Source of the DNA: Roseivirga sp. | Lineage (GTDB): Bacteria; Bacteroidota; Bacteroidia; Cytophagales; Cyclobacteriaceae | Direction of reading: 5' to 3' | Length of the DNA stretch: 64,000 bases | Assembly: GCA_021404565.1 (NCBI GenBank) | Contig: JAAWWF010000008.1 | Span: 62,001 to 126,000, forward strand | In this document: positions 19,136 through 27,018 of the stretch, one piece after another | Layout of the letters: every line of letters starts with the position of its first letter | Position numbering within the stretch: position 1 is the first letter of the stretch | Translations under genes and position numbers: made by a program | The notes under the pieces: generated by a model | The model's database searches: none | Told to the model about the DNA's origin: nothing | What the model saw: the letters and a program-made list of their open reading frames with translations, nothing else

Positions 19136-19185
19136 CGGAATAGTAGGCCTTGACCAGAAATAAGTACAGGAAATGCAGTCAGGCT

Positions 19186-20346
19186 TTACCGAATCTGTCC
19201 ACTTTTTCCATCTCGTTTTACTTTATACCAGCCACTAAAGGTTAGCTGCCATTTTACCGAGGGTAAAGGGTCAGGAGTGTGTTCTGAATTGATCCTGTCC
19301 CAATAAAACCGGTGAATAACTTCATCATAAGTCATTAAACCTTTGAAATAATTCTCCAAAGGTTCTTTAAAATGATAGCGCAGAGTTTGCTCCTGCATCT
19401 CATCCATTTCATCGTTTGTTAGGACTACTTCGCCATTGGCCAAAGCACTTCTAATATCAATCTCGAAACAGTCAGTATAGACGAAAAGACTCTCCTTAGT
19501 CTTAGCTATAAATCTCACTTTTGACCTGATTCCGTTACAAAGCCGCCTTGCTGCCTCGAAGATAGATACTTCAGTGCGGTCATTTTGACGATTGGCATAA
19601 AAGAGTTTTACATATTGATAATCCTTTTTCGAAGCATTGTACAAATCCCAGGATGGATCTGTGATTTTAACATCATGGTGAACTGTTCTTCGATAATCTT
19701 CCCCGATTAGGTCCCCCAATTTCAATACAGCACCTATACTAATAGTCTGACCGTTTACAGTAATCTCGGATTTATTGTGATGCTTGAGGTTGGCTTTTCT
19801 TACAATTGGAAGAACTCTGGAGCCGCTGGCCATATGAATTCCGTAAATCGTTTGGGGATGAGGATAGGAGTGTTTATAAAAGCCCTTGTTAACAAAGAGT
19901 TCAATTAAATTTACCAATGCCTCACTCCAGGATTTATTATTCCTGTGAGCGAAGGTATCAACTTGTGCTGGCCAGCTAAAGTCTTTGATGTCATGAGTCT
20001 CATGGATAAATGAAGAAAACTGTTTGGTTAAATGCTGATAGTCTGGATCAGGTCTTTTCTTTGTGTCAAAATTAGGGGAAGCAGTCACCGAGAAACCCTC
20101 TATCAAAGCTGCAATATTATTCCTGTTTTTGGGAATTTCCAGATCCCAAACTTCAATGGCCAGAGCCAGTTTTTCAATAGCCTTCTCTTCTAACTCTGTG
20201 GGCCCGAAAAATTGACCACCTTTTTGTGTACAGGCGACCTCAAAACCTTTGATGTATGCAGTCTCAGACTCTTCATTTTTGTGGAATATGTTCTGCCAGA
20301 ACATATTCAAACGAAAGTGGATATGTTTAATGTCTTTCTTTTCCAC
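19186..20346 (-). CDS. Hypothetical protein, 386 aa
   Basis: No family recognised. The longest frame starts with GTG at 20346; an ATG at 20304 would give 372 aa. It is soluble, without signal or membrane segment, and mixed in charge. Notable pieces are a His-rich stretch around residues 145-175 (FYKHSYPHPQTIYGIH) and a Trp-rich C-terminus (VKWQLTFSGWYKV). It lies on the strand opposite the RAYT cassette and 39 bp downstream of the thioesterase gene, so it may be its operon partner. Confidence 0.6.
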   Translation of the reverse strand: MEKKDIKHIHFRLNMFWQNIFHKNEESETAYIKGFEVACTQKGGQFFGPTELEEKAIEKLALAIEVWDLEIPKNRNNIAALIEGFSVTASPNFDTKKRPDPDYQHLTKQFSSFIHETHDIKDFSWPAQVDTFAHRNNKSWSEALVNLIELFVNKGFYKHSYPHPQTIYGIHMASGSRVLPIVRKANLKHHNKSEITVNGQTISIGAVLKLGDLIGEDYRRTVHHDVKITDPSWDLYNASKKDYQYVKLFYANRQNDRTEVSIFEAARRLCNGIRSKVRFIAKTKESLFVYTDCFEIDIRSALANGEVVLTNDEMDEMQEQTLRYHFKEPLENYFKGLMTYDEVIHRFYWDRINSEHTPDPLPSVKWQLTFSGWYKVKRDGKSGQIR

Positions 20347-20385
20347 TAAGCTTTGGATTCAGTAAGGACTTGCAACTTCAGTTGT

Positions 20386-20928
20386 TTACGCAAGGCGTAT
20401 CTTAGCATTATGCTGTTTCACCAGTTCCAGATAGTCCTCTGCCTTAAACTGTGAGGGCTCAAAGTCTTTGCCGCGCATGCGGGCCTGCTCCTGTCGTTTT
20501 ATACTGCGGGCAAAACGCCTGACGGTCTCTTCAGTATCCAGGATAAGGCCGGGGACCGGCACACTTTTACCGCTCTCATCTTTGGCTACCATGGTAAAAT
20601 AGGAGGAGTTACAGTGTTTTATCTCTCCGGTTCGGATGTTTTCCGATTCTACCCTTAAACCCACCACCATGGAGGTGCGACCGGTAAAGTTGACAGAGGC
20701 CTTCATGGTCAATAGATGACCGACCTCCACCGGGTTAAGAAAATCTACCCGGTTGACAGAAGCGGTGACGCAATAGTGGCCTGAATGCTTGGAAGCACAG
20801 GCAAAAGCAATCTGATCCATCAGTCCCAATATGTAGCCTCCGTGAATCTTACCGCCAAAATTGGAGTGGGAGGGGAGCATCAATTCCGTAATGATCACCT
20901 GTGAAGCTTCAACTTTTTTGTATTCCAT
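20386..20928 (-). CDS. Acyl-CoA thioesterase, hotdog fold (YciA/BACH type)
   Basis: 180 aa. It hydrolyses acyl-CoA to free acid and CoA. Hotdog features: LPSHSNFGGKIHGGYILGLMDQ (the hotdog helix with active-site Asp), CVTASVNRVDFLNPVEVGHLL and NSSYFTMVA. The C-terminal 40 residues are basic and helical. Divergent from the ferritin-like gene across about 200 bp containing a perfect palindrome at 21066-21084. Confidence 0.88.
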   Translation of the reverse strand: MEYKKVEASQVIITELMLPSHSNFGGKIHGGYILGLMDQIAFACASKHSGHYCVTASVNRVDFLNPVEVGHLLTMKASVNFTGRTSMVVGLRVESENIRTGEIKHCNSSYFTMVAKDESGKSVPVPGLILDTEETVRRFARSIKRQEQARMRGKDFEPSQFKAEDYLELVKQHNAKIRLA

Positions 20929-21065
20929 GTTTTACCGTTTTACCCAGTACGATGCAAATAACAAAATGAAGGCGATGTGATCCGAAGTTTTTCTGGAAAT
21001 TGATAGATATGCTCTCGCTGTTATACTGGTCAATATCTCCAGAAACCAAAATCTGAGCGCTTTTG

Positions 21066-21084
21066 TATGTTGTTTTACAACATA
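21066..21084. promoter_or_regulatory. Perfect palindrome TATGTTGT-TTT-ACAACATA
   Basis: An 8-bp inverted repeat with a 3-nt centre lies in the divergent gap between the thioesterase (minus) and the ferritin-like gene (plus). Its place and symmetry suit an operator; no regulator is encoded next to it. Regulator unknown. Confidence 0.4.
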
Positions 21085-21130
21085 ATTAGGTTGTTCACTA
21101 CAGAAGAAAGAATAATCACTTTCTAAAATT

Positions 21131-22153
21131 ATGAAACAACTGAGCTTTCTCCTAAATTCTGGGAACCATAACCAAAAAACATTAGATATGAGTACCACTC
21201 CTAACGTAACCGACTGGAAATTGTCAGATTTACAGAATCATCTGGCCATGGCTATTGACCTTGAATTCTGGACCATTCCTTTTTATCGCGTAGCCTATCA
21301 TTCATTAGACTCAAGCCATTCAGCCGCTCGTACGGCCATTGACGAAGTGTCACAACAGGAAATGTATCATTGCCAATGTGCCTGGAATATCGCACAGGCC
21401 TTTGGTACATCCTATGATTTCACCAAGCGCACTTTTGCCTATGAAGGCACCACCATTCCTCACCTGGACTTTAGCCTTGAATCTCCAAATCCTGCAACTA
21501 CAGGAGTAACCATCGGGGGCAATTCCTATAATTTCAGTAATTATAGTGCAAAGCTGGATGCTTCTACTTTCGCTGAGCGTATCAATGCCATGTGTTTGGT
21601 AGAATACCCGGATTGGGCCGCTCCCACGAGTCAGGAGTTGAAACCTAATATATCAGAATACCCCTCTATCGGGCACTTTTATGGAGCAATCAAAACCTTA
21701 TTAAATGAAACCACACCACAGGCCTTTAGTAATGGTGACCTGGTTTCTGATTCAATTACGGGTGGAGGTACTTCGCAAACAGCCCTGTTCACTGGTCTGG
21801 CACCAGCAGGTGAGAAGGTTACATCAAGCGGAACGGCAGGCATGGCACAAATCAATGCACTGATTAATGCGATTGTAGAAGAAGGTGAGGGAACCAGCTC
21901 TTCTCCGGGATCCGTGCCCGCAGCGTATCAGTTTGACAATACGACTGATCCACACTTCGATTCATTTTTAACAGTGTACAACGATGGCCTTACGCAAAAG
22001 ACAATGAATAGCGGTGGCGCTGCCAATATTATGGCTGCCCTCCCAACCTTCCTTACCGCTTTGCAGGCACAATTCGAAAGTGGAGGTAACTCATCTGGTT
22101 TTATGGGTGCTATGTACGCTTTTGACGGGGTGATCAGCAGCCAGTTTTCTTAA
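21131..22153 (+). CDS. Ferritin-like domain protein (VioB/iminophenylpyruvate-synthase-type ferritin-like family)
   Basis: 340 aa, or 321 aa from the ATG at 21188; the first 19 residues (MKQLSFLLNSG...) do not look like a proper signal. The N-terminal half has the paired carboxylate pattern of the four-helix ferritin-like fold: HLAMAIDLEFWTIPFY (Glu), then EVSQQEMYHCQCAWNIAQAFG (E..MYH) and IGHFYGAIKTLL. The C-terminal third is Gly/Ser-rich. Such proteins are di-iron oxidases or binding proteins of mostly unknown substrate. A clear terminator follows. Confidence 0.75.
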   Translation: MKQLSFLLNSGNHNQKTLDMSTTPNVTDWKLSDLQNHLAMAIDLEFWTIPFYRVAYHSLDSSHSAARTAIDEVSQQEMYHCQCAWNIAQAFGTSYDFTKRTFAYEGTTIPHLDFSLESPNPATTGVTIGGNSYNFSNYSAKLDASTFAERINAMCLVEYPDWAAPTSQELKPNISEYPSIGHFYGAIKTLLNETTPQAFSNGDLVSDSITGGGTSQTALFTGLAPAGEKVTSSGTAGMAQINALINAIVEEGEGTSSSPGSVPAAYQFDNTTDPHFDSFLTVYNDGLTQKTMNSGGAANIMAALPTFLTALQAQFESGGNSSGFMGAMYAFDGVISSQFS

Positions 22154-22178
22154 GAGAACAACAGAGATCTAATTTTGG

Positions 22179-22206
22179 AGCCACCTGTATTCACAGGTGG
22201 CTTTTT
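22179..22206 (+). terminator. Rho-independent terminator
   Basis: AGCCACCTGT-ATTC-ACAGGTGGCT is a perfect 10-bp stem with a 4-nt loop followed by TTTT, 26 bp after the stop of the ferritin-like gene. Confidence 0.9.
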
Positions 22207-22224
22207 CATGCTTAAAACCCGGAC

Positions 22225-23037
22225 TTAAATATCCATTTCAACCATCTCAGCCCGGGCACCAAAGCGAATCGGGAGAATACTGGTGCCAATGCCTTTCGAG
22301 ATATACATTTTTGGTTCAGCATCCTGATACCATCCTTTCAGGTACCGGCCGCTTCCCTGAGGTTTGAACGGAACTATCCCCAGAAGGGTAATTTGTCCCC
22401 CATGAGTGTGTCCTGAGAGCACCAGATCAATATGTAACGCTCCTTTTTCCTGAGCTATGATATCGCGGTGTTGGGGGCAATGTGAGAGTACAATATGGGT
22501 GTCCGTAGTATCCAGATCTTGGATGGCAGTCCTGAAATCAGCTTCTCCACCCACCAGGTCATCAATGCCGATAATAGATAGTTTCCGGTTCCTGATGGCA
22601 ACGCTTTCATGCTCATTGATAAGTAGCCTACAGTTATGCTGAGCATAAGTTTGGGTCAGTTTCAGCAGATCCACCTCTCCCCAGTATTCCCAATTACCCG
22701 TAATGGCATATTTGGGAATGCTATGATCTATAAGTGCCAGAAATTCGCTGAGCGCGTCAATCTTCTCAGTTTTATCAACAGAATCGCCTGTGATAAATAA
22801 CAGATCAGGCTTCTTTTGGTTGATTTTGCGCGCAATGGATTTATGAAAGCTTCGAAGCTTGTCCATATGCAGATCTGAGATTTGAACAATCCTGACCTTG
22901 TCCCTTCCTGGTTTTGATATATCATAATAGTTCCAGTCAATCACATACTTCTCAAACCATAAGGTGTCAAGTACAATCAGGCCTATTGTAGCAAGTATTC
23001 CTCTTTTGATCAGTTTTCGTCTACTGAGTTTTTTCAT
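22225..23037 (-). CDS. Membrane-anchored metallophosphoesterase (YkuE-like)
   Basis: 270 aa. A basic N-terminus (RRKLIKR) precedes a membrane segment about 13-30. The calcineurin-type motifs are in order: ISDLH (Asp55, His57), TGDSVD (84-89), GNWE (114-117), LSHCPQ and SGHTHGGQ. The third motif normally reads GNH(D/E); here the His is Trp, which would remove the usual proton-donor His. Members cleave phosphate esters such as UDP-diacylglucosamine or other lipids at the membrane. The gene faces the ferritin-like gene. Confidence 0.87.
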   Translation of the reverse strand: MKKLSRRKLIKRGILATIGLIVLDTLWFEKYVIDWNYYDISKPGRDKVRIVQISDLHMDKLRSFHKSIARKINQKKPDLLFITGDSVDKTEKIDALSEFLALIDHSIPKYAITGNWEYWGEVDLLKLTQTYAQHNCRLLINEHESVAIRNRKLSIIGIDDLVGGEADFRTAIQDLDTTDTHIVLSHCPQHRDIIAQEKGALHIDLVLSGHTHGGQITLLGIVPFKPQGSGRYLKGWYQDAEPKMYISKGIGTSILPIRFGARAEMVEMDI

Positions 23038-23267
23038 TGTATTACGATACTATTCCCTCCCAAATCAAAAACTAAACGGACTTTGGTCAGCCAGAAATTA
23101 AGTGAGGCTTTACTCTTTTTAGTAAAAAATGTGCCTGTATAAAATAATACATCGGAGCATGGTGATATGTTCATCTGAAAAAAAATCGATGATCAAGATG
23201 ACCTTTTGCTTTTATGAAGTACTGATATAATGAAATATAATAACGTATTAACTTAAATCAATTAATC

Positions 23268-23813
23268 ATGAAAATTAAGAGTGTTAAATTTATTATGAGT
23301 ATGATTTTAGCTGTAACTGTTGTCTATAGTTGTGCTGATCAACCAGATGAACAACCTGTCAGTGTACAAGAATCTCTAACCAGAATCATTACCCATTCTT
23401 CGGATATGACGTTGGGCGAACACACGTTTAAAAGGGAGGTGACAATGCAGGTGAATTTGAATCAACAGGGAGAAATCGAAACGGTCGATGTGCTGTCAAG
23501 AACCCTGGATGGTGTGGAAATGGAAAAAGTGGGAGATGGAAAATGGACAGTTTCAGCTGTAGTTTCTGTAGGTGAAGGATCAGGAAACGGTTCTTCGCCA
23601 GTTTCAGGAACTGCAGGAGTGGAATATGAAGAGTGTGAAACCGAACGTACTCTGATTTCCTTTGTGCCTAATCCTTTAGCACCACAGGCCAGTCTTTGCA
23701 TTTACGATACGGTAACAACCTGTTTCGAAACAGGTTTTGACAGCCAGGGTGTTCTCACGACTATCTTCACTATGGATGAAGGAATCGAATTTGGAGTGTG
23801 TAGCCTGCTATAG
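23268..23813 (+). CDS. Small lipoprotein of unknown function
   Basis: 181 aa. Lipoprotein signal with Cys22 (VVYSC). The mature part is Thr/Val/Glu-rich and probably beta-stranded, with four further Cys (CET, CIYDTVTTC, VCSLL) that may pair. No family recognised. A frameshifted paralogue lies directly downstream (23915-24456), so the gene was duplicated in tandem. A terminator-like hairpin follows at 23826. Confidence 0.7.
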   Translation: MKIKSVKFIMSMILAVTVVYSCADQPDEQPVSVQESLTRIITHSSDMTLGEHTFKREVTMQVNLNQQGEIETVDVLSRTLDGVEMEKVGDGKWTVSAVVSVGEGSGNGSSPVSGTAGVEYEECETERTLISFVPNPLAPQASLCIYDTVTTCFETGFDSQGVLTTIFTMDEGIEFGVCSLL

Positions 23814-23825
23814 GTTGTCTGGAAA

Positions 23826-23860
23826 AGCTGGTAGAGGTGATGAGCCTCTATCGGCTTTTT
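23826..23860 (+). terminator. Terminator after the small lipoprotein
   Basis: AGCTGGTAGAGG pairs with CCTCTATCGGCT (two G-T pairs) across a 7-nt loop and is followed by TTTT. Confidence 0.75.
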
Positions 23861-23914
23861 AACCTGTTAAAAGTGTGCATAAGCTTCTCATAATGTTGTG
23901 GTGATACCTGGAGT

Positions 23915-24456
23915 TTGCCATTTTTCTATGGAGCACCCGCTCTTGTTTTTCGGGCCTTTTTTGGATGCGCTCCTCAAACCGATGAGGCTTCTGTCACTAT
24001 TGATGATACCATCACTGAAAGGGCTACCTATACATCTGACATCTCTATAGGAGGCTATAGCTTCACAAAAGAGACTAATTTACAGTTTACAATCAGCGTA
24101 CAAGGTGAATTGCTATCAAGTGAAGTGCTTCCAGAGCTCTTGATGGTGTTGAAATGGAGCAAACGGGAAGGGGACGTTGGATAGTTTTCATTGTCAGTGG
24201 CTTATCTCAGAGAATTACACTACCTGCTGTAGGCTCATCTGGATTAGTAAGCCCTGATAGTGAAGATTGTGATACCCAATATCATCACATTATGAGCGTA
24301 TCAGGTAATGTAGTCCCGTTTGGGGAAGGGTTCTGTATTTACAGTGTAACGGAAACCTGCTGGCTTTTTGGCTATGACAGTGAGGGTATATATACAGCTG
24401 TAATGACGGTCGATGACTATTTAGACACGGCAGAGTGTGATCTGGACGTGGAGTAA
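23915..24456 (+). pseudogene. Frameshifted tandem paralogue of the 23268 lipoprotein
   Basis: Two frames together match the neighbour. Frame one holds GCAPQTDE (neighbour SCADQPDE) and TSDISIGGYSFTKET. A one-base loss near 24130 then shifts the reading; frame two continues SRALDGVEMEQTGRGRW (neighbour SRTLDGVEMEKVGDGKW) to CIYSVTETCWLFGYDSEG. The start region also lacks a clean ATG and hydrophobic signal. A sequencing error could explain the shift but not the poor N-terminus. Confidence 0.75.
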
Positions 24457-24469
24457 ATGACTTTTAAGG

Positions 24470-24495
24470 CAGAGATTGCCGATCTCTGTCTTTTT
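24470..24495. terminator. Hairpin between convergent genes
   Basis: CAGAGAT-tgccg-ATCTCTG followed by TCTTTTTC. It stands between the broken lipoprotein gene (plus) and the end of the toxin-like cluster (minus). Confidence 0.7.
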
Positions 24496-24499
24496 CTTC

Positions 24500-26194
24500 T
24501 TAGTAAGCTATATCATACACTACAAGCTTCTTATCGGCCAGGTAGCGCAGGTTTTTGTAGGTGTAAGTTTTGCCCAGGGGTAAAATCACCTTGTTGGTTT
24601 TGTTAAGCAGATCAAGCTGGTTAAGGCTATCAATTAGGGGATTGTCCTTCACAGCTGTGTTTACCCCCAAATCGGCTACAATCTGCCCAATAATGCCGTT
24701 GACAATGGCCATAGGCCAGGCAAAGATCAGGGTGACTATACTCCCGATTACTTTGCCCACAGGACCTTCAAACATATTGGGGTTTTCGTCAAAGGCAATA
24801 TTGGGCTTTGTGAGCTTATTGGTCAGATCAAACCTGCCCTGTTTGCCACCTTTGAGCTGGAAGGTAAGATATCCTACCGACCCCTTTTTTTTAATGTCGC
24901 CCTTGGTGTAGGGGCCGCTGGTCGAGAGTGTAGCACTTTTAATCTCCCAATTCTTACCAATATGAATGCCCACACGGACCCGTACCTGCAGTTTATAGCG
25001 CACCTCAATGCCTCCGGCACCCGCCAGGTTTTTTATAGGTTCACGGGTAAGTGTGTAAGTAGTATCAATCGTATCATGCTTTTTATGATAATCCCGTTGG
25101 GTAGCGCGCATAACACCACTCTTAAAGCCACCATTAATATTTACGCCCTTTTGGGAAGAGAAGATGGTTTCCACATACTTGTCCAACGATGACAGGTATG
25201 TTGTAAAAAGCTTATGTTCAATGGCAAATATGCCGCTGGCCGGAGGTTTCTGAGCCTTTCCCGATTCCAGCAGACTGCGGGCCAATACACCGGCTGTTTG
25301 ACTGGTTGGGGCTTTGGCATTGTTGACCATCATCAGGAAATTCAGAACACTGAATTGCCCGGGTTGCTGTCTTGTGCCCTGACGGGAGCTGTAGGAGGTA
25401 GAGAAACCTACTGAGGTAGGCTGAAACATAGCTTTTTCCCTGCTACCTATCTTGGCCCTGCTTACACCATAACCCAGCACATAGGGATTCTCTGAGTCGG
25501 GTAGAAAAAGGTTGAAATAGTTGCTTATGGCTGCGGTGAGCGGAACCGCCATGTGTTGAGGAAACTTACTGCGGCCCGAATCAAACTGATTGATCCTGGC
25601 ATTACGGAAATTAAGGAACAGACTTTCTATGGTAAAATCAGCATCCTTAAGTCCGCTTTCACGAATCACGCTGTTCATTTCGTCCTGCGCTTGCAGCATC
25701 ATGGCCTGTTTGTTGATCTTTAGCTTGCCAATGGGCACCCTGAAGCTGTAAACGCAACCTTTGAGATCGTAGACAGATACTTTACTCGTGGGGTCGGAAA
25801 GGTAGTAGAGGTGGCCACTTTGAAATGCTAAATTCAGAACCACCTCCTGTGTGTTGCGGTCTTCAATCTGAATCACAGGAGCCTTCATAACGGTATTCCA
25901 GCCAAAGTCAAAATTGTTGTGGTTTTCAGTGAGGGAGCTGAGCAGACTGAAATCTCCGGTCTTTACAAAGTCCTGCTGCAGGCCCATCCAGATATTGAGT
26001 CTGCTACTAAAGTTTTTGTCACCACCCGTTATGAAAAATGGTTTCCTTTTCGCAGACTGCTTGAAAACATGGCCTGCCAGCAGCTTCCATTCCTTATAAA
26101 TCACATTTTCCTGGTGAAGCTTTGCGAACTGCTTGTTGATGGTGGTTTCTGACAGGGCCAGTACCATATCATAACCGGTAAGTGTTTGTGCCAT
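24500..26194 (-). CDS. P47/TULIP-like protein of unknown function, copy B
   Basis: 564 aa, no signal peptide. Closest to copy A (29709-31472): shared LTGYDMVLALSETTIN, FDFGWNTVMKAP, QDEMNSVIRESGLKDADFTIE, NPYVLGYGVSR, FQPTSVGFSTSYSS, LNFLMMVN, ATLSTSGPYTKGDI and NPN(M/L)FEG. One moderately hydrophobic stretch near residues 475-500 (GSIVTLIFAWPMAIVNGIIG) aligns with a similar one in copy A. Last gene of the cluster, 181 bp after the 212-aa membrane protein, so it may have its own promoter. The TULIP relation is tentative. Confidence 0.8.
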   Translation of the reverse strand: MAQTLTGYDMVLALSETTINKQFAKLHQENVIYKEWKLLAGHVFKQSAKRKPFFITGGDKNFSSRLNIWMGLQQDFVKTGDFSLLSSLTENHNNFDFGWNTVMKAPVIQIEDRNTQEVVLNLAFQSGHLYYLSDPTSKVSVYDLKGCVYSFRVPIGKLKINKQAMMLQAQDEMNSVIRESGLKDADFTIESLFLNFRNARINQFDSGRSKFPQHMAVPLTAAISNYFNLFLPDSENPYVLGYGVSRAKIGSREKAMFQPTSVGFSTSYSSRQGTRQQPGQFSVLNFLMMVNNAKAPTSQTAGVLARSLLESGKAQKPPASGIFAIEHKLFTTYLSSLDKYVETIFSSQKGVNINGGFKSGVMRATQRDYHKKHDTIDTTYTLTREPIKNLAGAGGIEVRYKLQVRVRVGIHIGKNWEIKSATLSTSGPYTKGDIKKKGSVGYLTFQLKGGKQGRFDLTNKLTKPNIAFDENPNMFEGPVGKVIGSIVTLIFAWPMAIVNGIIGQIVADLGVNTAVKDNPLIDSLNQLDLLNKTNKVILPLGKTYTYKNLRYLADKKLVVYDIAY

Positions 26195-26375
26195 AATTTA
26201 TCTTTTATTTAACCTGTATTCCAGGGTGAGCGCTAATCAAGAGGCTTTCGAAATGGGTAGTTGTAATTCCGGTGAAAGCGGAATTACAGGAGCAGATTTT
26301 TGTGATCTGTTGAGATTCCCGATTCCCAAAGAGCCACTATTGACGATTAACCAATACCCTTTAACTACTGACCAA

Positions 26376-27014
26376 TTACACAGGTAGCTTCTTTTTCTTC
26401 TTCATGTCTTCGGCCAGCTTTCTCTGCTCCTCATTTCCGTTTTCCAGCATTTCTATAAAGCCTGCCACCGAACTGGTAATCAGTCCTCCGGTTCGTATCA
26501 GAATCACAATGGCGTAATAGGGACTTTTTTGAAGAGGCGTATAAGAAATAGCCGAAGGCAGGTAATGCAACACATCCCCGATGTTTGAGGCTGTGAGCTC
26601 ATTTTTATGATCTTCCACCATGGTAGCGATAATGAAGCCACCATATAGGGATTCACAGGCTGGTGATAAATACTTTTTGGCCTTTTTGGCAAGACTCAGT
26701 GTTTTGCCAACACTGTCTGTTTTCATCAGAACAAACAAGAGCACCCATAAACCAATACCAATAGCCAGGAGTCCGTAAGCCAACACCTTTAGGAGGCCAT
26801 GTTTGTCTATGGATTTTTTGATGTACAGGGTAGTGCCGGTAACCATACCCAGTACACTGAAACCGGTGCTGATATCAGACAGAAATCCCAGGTCACTTTC
26901 GGTAGCTTCCGCCACCTGACCTGCAGGAAAAAGCAGCATATTCAGCGAGCCAATGCCCAGTTTTGTGTACCCTATTATTTTAAAGGTTGTTTTTACTTCT
27001 ATTGAATCACTCAT
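26376..27014 (-). CDS. Membrane protein of the toxin-like cluster, 212 aa
   Basis: A strong membrane segment spans about residues 74-97 (LLKVLAYGLLAIGIGLWVLLFVL); weaker hydrophobic stretches lie at 20-33, 50-65 and 165-187. The C-terminus is charged and ends in a run of Lys. No family recognised. The ATG at 27014 is four bases after the stop of the 897-aa gene, so translation is probably coupled. Its place between the propeller-like protein and copy B suggests it is part of the same system, for example as membrane partner or immunity protein; that is inference. Confidence 0.7.
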   Translation of the reverse strand: MSDSIEVKTTFKIIGYTKLGIGSLNMLLFPAGQVAEATESDLGFLSDISTGFSVLGMVTGTTLYIKKSIDKHGLLKVLAYGLLAIGIGLWVLLFVLMKTDSVGKTLSLAKKAKKYLSPACESLYGGFIIATMVEDHKNELTASNIGDVLHYLPSAISYTPLQKSPYYAIVILIRTGGLITSSVAGFIEMLENGNEEQRKLAEDMKKKKKLPV

Positions 27015-27018
27015 GACG

